NCBI GenBank assembly: GCA_030704615.1
Contig: CM060731.1
Location: forward strand, 86,842,756 to 86,906,755
Origin: Takakia lepidozioides
Lineage: Eukaryota > Streptophyta > Takakiopsida > Takakiales > Takakiaceae
Length of the DNA: 64,000 nt
Direction: 5' to 3'
A program made the translations under genes and the position numbers. The notes under the pieces are model-generated. The model was not told the DNA's origin. It saw only the letters and a list, made by a program, of their open reading frames with translations, and did not search any database. Numbering within the stretch: position 1 is the first letter of the stretch; each line of letters opens with the position of its first letter. This document shows, one piece after another, positions 59,290 through 64,000 of the stretch.

Positions 59290-60003
59290 TCACGTTGTCA
59301 ATGGGACTTCGACTGCTCTCAGAACTAGCTCATGAGTCATGGGGCTCCTCCATGTAAAGTCGATTGCAGCCGTTGTACCGCCCCTAGTGATGTTCACCAC
59401 AATGTCCTGCCCTTCAATCATACCACCATCGAATATGGAAATCTTCACGTTTTCGTCGTCCACACCAATGCGAATGTCCCCATACAATGGAGAAGAGGAG
59501 CGCACTCCTTGAGGAGAATAGGTCTCTCCGATGGAGTCCACCCACGTCCAGTGGCAGCAGTTCCACCGCAACAGCATAGCAGTGCGCCTTCTTCTGCATG
59601 GGTGACCGTCGTAGCTGGGAAAATCGGAATCGAGGATGCGCAGGAGCCATGGACTCCTCAGACCAAGATCGTCACCCCGCTCGAAGGCGTAGTGGCCTAC
59701 GATATACTCAAAAGCCACCAATGTTTCCACAATCGAACCAGTATCTTCTGTGTAATCTGTGTACCAGATAACAATGTCTCCCGATGTGGCCGAATACATT
59801 GCATAATCGATGCCTCCAAATGGGCAGTCGTCCCGGTTCCGGAAGCACGGCATCCTTGCAAAGGAGGACCTGAGGACGACTTGGATGCAGATGACAATGA
59901 CCTTGCGGACAGCTACGAAGCCCTTAGATTTTGGAAATGATGCGAAGCGGAAGAGCAGTCCGGCCTCCAATAATGGAGCATCTGGGTCCCACGTACCCAC
60001 CAA
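59290..60003 (-). CDS. Unknown protein, member 1 of a head-to-head pair in element E
   Basis: 237 codons, no recognised family. Visible features: ARMPCFRNRDDCPFGGIDYA near residue 55, YAFERGDDLGLRSPWLLRIL, LLRWNCCHWTWVDSIGETYS, LYGDIRIGVDDE, ISIFDGGMIEGQDIVV and a C-terminal ELVLRAVEVPL. No signal peptide is obvious and I saw no intron. The plus-strand ORF at 60262-60943 is a clear homologue (YRFERGEGEG, LWRWNCYQWT, YGDIRLSCEDE, SMYDGGIIDGHDIVVG). The conserved alternating hydrophobic pattern suggests a beta-rich fold; function unknown. Confidence 0.6.
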   Translation of the reverse strand: MVGTWDPDAPLLEAGLLFRFASFPKSKGFVAVRKVIVICIQVVLRSSFARMPCFRNRDDCPFGGIDYAMYSATSGDIVIWYTDYTEDTGSIVETLVAFEYIVGHYAFERGDDLGLRSPWLLRILDSDFPSYDGHPCRRRRTAMLLRWNCCHWTWVDSIGETYSPQGVRSSSPLYGDIRIGVDDENVKISIFDGGMIEGQDIVVNITRGGTTAAIDFTWRSPMTHELVLRAVEVPLTT

Positions 60004-60261
60004 CGGAGGTGGATGAACCCATACATCTTTCTCATCAAGAAGTTATAGTTTGAGATCTGCCACCGAAGTCCATCCCCCCGGATGGAAATTCGGCGCTGCA
60101 TTTACATCGAAGAGGGGATGGACTTCGTCGTGTCCAGTGGCTATCGGCCCACCTGGCAGTGAGTGCCCATAGTTTGCATGGCAGGGTAGGAAACTGAAAC
60201 GGCTACATTCATGAAGCAGCCAATCTTCATCGGTCCAGGATCCTGTAGGGGGGAAATTTAA

Positions 60262-60943
60262 ATGTGCCCTGGAGTGTTTGTGACGAATTGCAGCGTTAGC
60301 TTGAACTTTTTCCAGCCACCGCGCTGCTCCTCCTCCATCCGGGAGCTGCTGTCATTGAGCGTACTCCGCTACTCTTTTTCAAGGATGCCGTGCCGCCGAA
60401 ATCCAGCCGACTGCCCTTATCATGGCCACGATTATGCTAGACATCATTGTCTGGCTCTCTGTTTTCACAGACGCTGCTGGAATCAAGCAAAAGTCTTTGC
60501 GCGCAATGGAGTATCTGGAGGGCTATTACCGCTTTGAGCGAGGTGAGGGCGAGGGTCAATGCGGTCCGTGGGTCCTGAAAATTGTTGACCTCGATATACC
60601 AAGCTGGAAAGGGATGCCGGACAGATCACGCACGGCCTCGCTTTGGCGCTGGAACTGCTACCAGTGGACCAGGGAGGACGGCACCGGGGAAAACTATATA
60701 CGTGCAGATCACTCCGCTCTTCCAGTGTATGGAGACATTCGGCTGAGTTGCGAAGATGAATCGCACGGGCACATGAGGCCCACAGTGACCTTGTCAATGT
60801 ATGATGGTGGTATCATTGATGGACATGACATTGTCGTCGGCTCCAGCAAGGGCAGCAGAACGACCGAATTGCAGTTTACCTCGAGGTGCCGCAGCAGTGA
60901 TGAGCTTGTTTTGAGGGGTATCGAAGTTCCGTCGACTTGGTGA
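60262..60943 (+). pseudogene. Unknown protein, member 2 of the pair, apparently frameshifted
   Basis: Homologue of 59290-60003 in opposite orientation. The N-terminal part lies in frame 60262-60440 (FSRMPCRRNPADCPYHGHDYA) and the rest in frame 60422-60943, so a one-base shift or short unrecognised intron lies near 60440. It ends ELVLRGIEVPSTW, matching the partner's C-terminus. The two genes share a ~260-bp intergenic region with a palindrome around GGCGCTGC near 60095. Confidence 0.55.
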
Positions 60944-61194
60944 AGCCCATGTAGAAGGAGGAAGGGCTTAGTTTTGTCTGCAGTTGGTAAATGTGAGACA
61001 TCGTGTCCGATCAATAAACCCATCGTACCTCACTTCTGTATGATTGTGTTTCATTCTGTTGAATAACTGTCGGAATTGGCCCACTGTTTACAATTTGATG
61101 TCTCATTTCTACAATGTGTCTGTCCGGATGAATATAGCAGAGTAACCGGTATGTGAGTCATGTGTCAAGAATATACCAGAGTAACGCCATGTCG
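60944..61194. other. 3' flank of the unknown gene pair
   Basis: Non-coding; AATAAA at 61013 could be a poly(A) signal for the plus-strand gene. No other feature is seen. Confidence 0.35.
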
Positions 61195-61915
61195 GACATT
61201 GAAATGCGGCACCGCATTTCCATGTGGGACAAGGAAATGCGGTGCATCATTTCCGTCCAGGTACACGAAATACCAACACGGGTCTATAAATTGGACAGAC
61301 AACGAGGTTGGCATTGCAAATGCGGCGACGCATTTCCAGCTTGGTAATGGAAACTTCTTTTTGGACAAGGGAATGCGGTGCCGCATTTCCGTCCAACACT
61401 TCGAAAAGTGTGACATTTCCGACCAGCGCGATGGAATGCGTTACCGCATTTCCGTGAGAGGGTCTGCAAATGGACAAATTGCGATGTCCGTTCTGGAAAT
61501 GCGGCGCCGCATTTCCATGTCCGTCATCGACTTTTTTTTTACAATGGAATGCGGTGCCAATTTTTGGTGATGGGCCTGCAGTTCGAACAACGACCATCCC
61601 CAATATGGAAATGCGGCACCGCATTTTCAATTCCGCCATCTCGACCTCCTTGTTCGACCTCCTTGTTCGACCTCTGTAAGCGTGGTGGCATCCATGCAAT
61701 GAGCGGGAGAGGCCAAAACTGGCGTGTGGACAAAGGAAATTTTGGAAATGCGGCACCGCATCTCCAATCAGCCGATTACTTTTTACTATGCCAACATTGA
61801 AATGGAAAATTTAGTCCCTCCCCTGTTTTGGAAATGCGGTGCCGCATTTCCAAAAGAGGTTCTTAGAGTTGCCAAAATTTTGGAAATGCGGTGCCCCATT
61901 TCTGATTTTGGGAGC
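61195..61915. repeat. Second palindrome family: GAAATGCGG[C/T][A/G]CCGCATTTC
   Basis: About ten palindromes such as GAAATGCGGCACCGCATTTC and AAATGCGGCGCCGCATTTCC, each with a different spacer of 30-80 bp. They share the symmetric design of the element A-D palindromes, but the half-site reads GAAATGCGG in place of GAAATTCGG. The array lies immediately 3' of the methyltransferase-type gene of element E. Confidence 0.9.
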
Positions 61916-62039
61916 GTCGTGGTTTGAGCGATTGTGTGGCTGGAATGCACACTGGAGAGGGGTCACGAATGTCTAGCAGAATTTCCTTTATATACTCTGG
62001 AAGAGAATTTACATTTACAGAGACTTCATTAAAATTCTA

Positions 62040-64000
62040 TTAATCTTGAAAATCATCCGAATCCTCATCCTGTTCTAGACTGTCCTGCTCCGCCTCCATC
62101 CCCTCAGTGCCTTTCTCATCTCCAGCGGACTGCTCGTTGGCCTGGCTTTCGAAAATCCCATCTTCCCCTTGCGGAACTGTCCATCTCACCTCCGTTGGGT
62201 CGTCTTCCTCCCTGTCTGCGTCGCTCTCATCCGCTGAATCACATATGTACTTTCGTACCCGTCTACCTGTCTGAGCTGCTGCCAACTCTTTCCTTATCTT
62301 TCTGTCCTCCCTAGCCCTCTCCAAAATCTGCTCTACTTTATTGGGATTCTCACTTCTTCTAATCGCTGTATTTGCGAGTTTAGCTGCATAACTAGGAAGG
62401 GAGTAGTCCCTCACCGGGCTCGTCATGAAGTCGGCCCTCGCAAAGAACGGGACATTCTTCCTGGCAGGAAGTGTAGGCCCTACATGTTTCGACCCGGACC
62501 CTGCAATCCTGCACATGACAATCATCAACGAGACTAATGAGAACCACAGTCGGGAAATTCGTTTGACATAAATGACCCAGAAGGCTTTGCAAACTTACAA
62601 TGTTTGCACTCACTCGTATTCCGGGTTCTCCTCCGCATCAATGTCCACAGTGTCTTCCTCGGACTCCGACGAATCCGAGGAGACTTCCGCTCTGTCGGGA
62701 GCCTTAACATTCCGTTGCAGCCCTTCCAGATGGGATCCCCACACAGATGAATCCTCCTCGTAGGCAAAGAGGTGCCGGTCGGAAAACCGCCCAGCCCACA
62801 TTGAGGCACCTGTTACAATGCCATCCACACATTACCACATGGCGCTTCAGATGTTGCGAACTACATCCTAACGAGAATTTGCAGAACAGCATAGATCAAG
62901 ATTCTGCATACCTATCCCACAGATGAGGTCGAGCACTGTGCCCTCCACGTCTGTGCATGTCTCCATAATTGTCTGAATGAAGGCAGGGCTCCGAGTCCGT
63001 GAGTACCGCAGGGGTTCCGTTGAAGTGAGGCTATGAGGGAGAAGTTCCTTGGGAACGTTGTTGAACAGAACGTTGTAATCGAGTGGGTCGCAGTTCGGGT
63101 CAACCTTTCCTCCCTCCTTCCGGAAAGCAAAGGTGGAGTTCTCCTTCACAAAGCAGTATGCATCAAACTGCTTCGTCTGCATACACAGGGGGAAAACGAT
63201 TAGAAACCGAATGCGGCACCGCATTTGAAAACACCCAAGCAAATGAATGGATGAGTGCCAGTGTCGTAATCACCTTCTTCCCTTCCGACCGAAGGCCCAG
63301 TGTGTTGATGCACGTCCACTTCTTTTTCAGAATCGGGACGGCGCTCTTGCGGGTCCACTTCGCAATTCCTGTCTGAGTGTTTTTTCCTCTGCTCGCCAGG
63401 ACAACCACACAGCCTCTGTCGTCCAACACCATGCAGGCAAGCCCAAATCCTTTCTTCCAAAAGTCCTCCGAGTACCTGTTCCAAGATGGCAAAGCTTGCA
63501 GTCCTTCCACAGGCTCTCCGTCCAGAATATCCAAGATGATCATATCGCAAGACCACTCGGTGGCATTTCCGCCCCTCCTACAATCCTTGTCTGCACACAC
63601 CCTCTCAAAGAACGAGACCATATTCTGAAATCCTGGGGTGTCGGAAGGCTCTTCGGCAGTCGCCTTCTTCAGTGCTCTGCCCTTCAGACCCTCCATGGTC
63701 TTCATGTATGCCAACTTGGCTGCCCGTCCATCCAAAGCCGCCAAGAAACTCTCATTTACACACTGGACTACTGTTTGGGAGCCACTTTCGGCCTCTTCAT
63801 TTCCACCGGCTCGAAAGGGTGCCCCCCTGGGGGGTTGAAGAGTGCCTACTTTGCCGAGCCAGTTCTCGTGCCTCTCGTGACAACGGTGGGCACAGGGGAG
63901 GCAGCCTGCGTTTGGGGGGGTGGGCTGGTTGCAAAGTCTCCATCGGAGTCCTCTTCCTCACCCTCTTCCTGAACATGCTGTTTCTGCTTCTTCGTTTTGG
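62040..64000 (-). CDS. ParB/methyltransferase-type cargo gene of element E (5' part beyond window)
   Basis: Homologue of the last four exons of the element A gene, with exons 64000-63274, 63176-62912, 62809-62614 and 62508-62040; introns are GT-AG, and positions and phases match element A. Visible motifs are CDMIILDILDG (motif IV position, near 63525), FGLACMVLDDRGCVVVLASR, RSPAFIQTIMETCTDVEG, DLICGIG/ASMWAG across intron 62810-62911, then an acidic tail (VRWTVPQGEDGIFES shared with A). The DLICGIG glycine pattern differs from DLTCGTG in A. Unlike A, exons from 63780 leftward are in frame. The ParB-like half is off the window. Confidence 0.72.

Larger units (their letters stand above)
58827..64000. 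mobile_element. MULE element E (one end visible, continues beyond window)
   Basis: The end GGGGGCTGCTATTTCATGAG (58827) followed by CATGAGC/GGC repeats matches the right ends of A-D in reverse orientation; GTCCGCGGGAATAGGG echoes GTCCACGGAAATAGGG of the others. It interrupts gypsy copy 3; CTCAAGGAG (58818-58826) should be the target duplication. Inside are a head-to-head gene pair, palindromes and a ParB/methyltransferase-type gene on the minus strand. No transposase is visible in the part seen. 58900-59280 holds no recognised gene. Confidence 0.75.

Overview
The window is a eukaryotic, transposon-dense region. It contains spliceosomal introns (GT-AG, about 70-120 bp), Mutator-like (MULE) transposases, Ty3/gypsy retroelements and long palindromic satellites. 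No ordinary host gene can be recognised with confidence. The families suggest a streptophyte plant or alga (bryophyte, lycophyte, fern or charophyte grade), but the species cannot be fixed from the sequence.

Layout. (1) 1-13376: MULE element A, left end outside the window. It has a transposase gene on the minus strand (catalytic residues, C-x2-H and a C-terminal SWIM finger), a nested palindromic array at 3.8-6.5 kb, and a diverging 11-exon plus-strand gene (6.8-13.2 kb). That gene joins a ParB-like GNHR region to a permuted amino-methyltransferase-like region. The right terminus is at 13376. (2) 13377-31828: two Ty3/gypsy copies in head-to-tail tandem on the minus strand sharing one LTR (15845-16749). 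The second copy lacks RT, RNase H and integrase, and is split in gag by MULE element B (21335-28964), which is flanked by a perfect 9-bp duplication. (3) 31829-35918: mostly non-coding, with an internal duplication. (4) 35919-43402: MULE element C, a close relative of B. (5) 37940-46517 is repeated directly as 46518-55110, about 8.6 kb. The first copy carries many small indels, so an assembly artefact is a serious possibility. (6) 54236-58826: a gypsy copy on the plus strand with protease, RT, RNase H, integrase and a coiled-coil ORF. (7) 58827-64000: MULE element E inserted in that coiled-coil ORF. It carries two homologous genes of unknown function head to head, a second palindrome family, and a second ParB/methyltransferase-type gene running off the right edge.

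How the parts fit. Elements A, B, C and E share terminal motifs (GCTATTTCATGAGC followed by ATGAGC/GGC repeats). B and C keep the order left end - transposase - palindromes - right end. A has the same order with the methyltransferase-like gene between array and right end, and E has a homologous gene in the mirrored position. The likeliest reading is a MULE family whose larger members carry a methyltransferase-like cargo gene and large arrays of palindromes centred on GGCGCC. B and C look like deletion derivatives that kept termini, arrays and a broken transposase.
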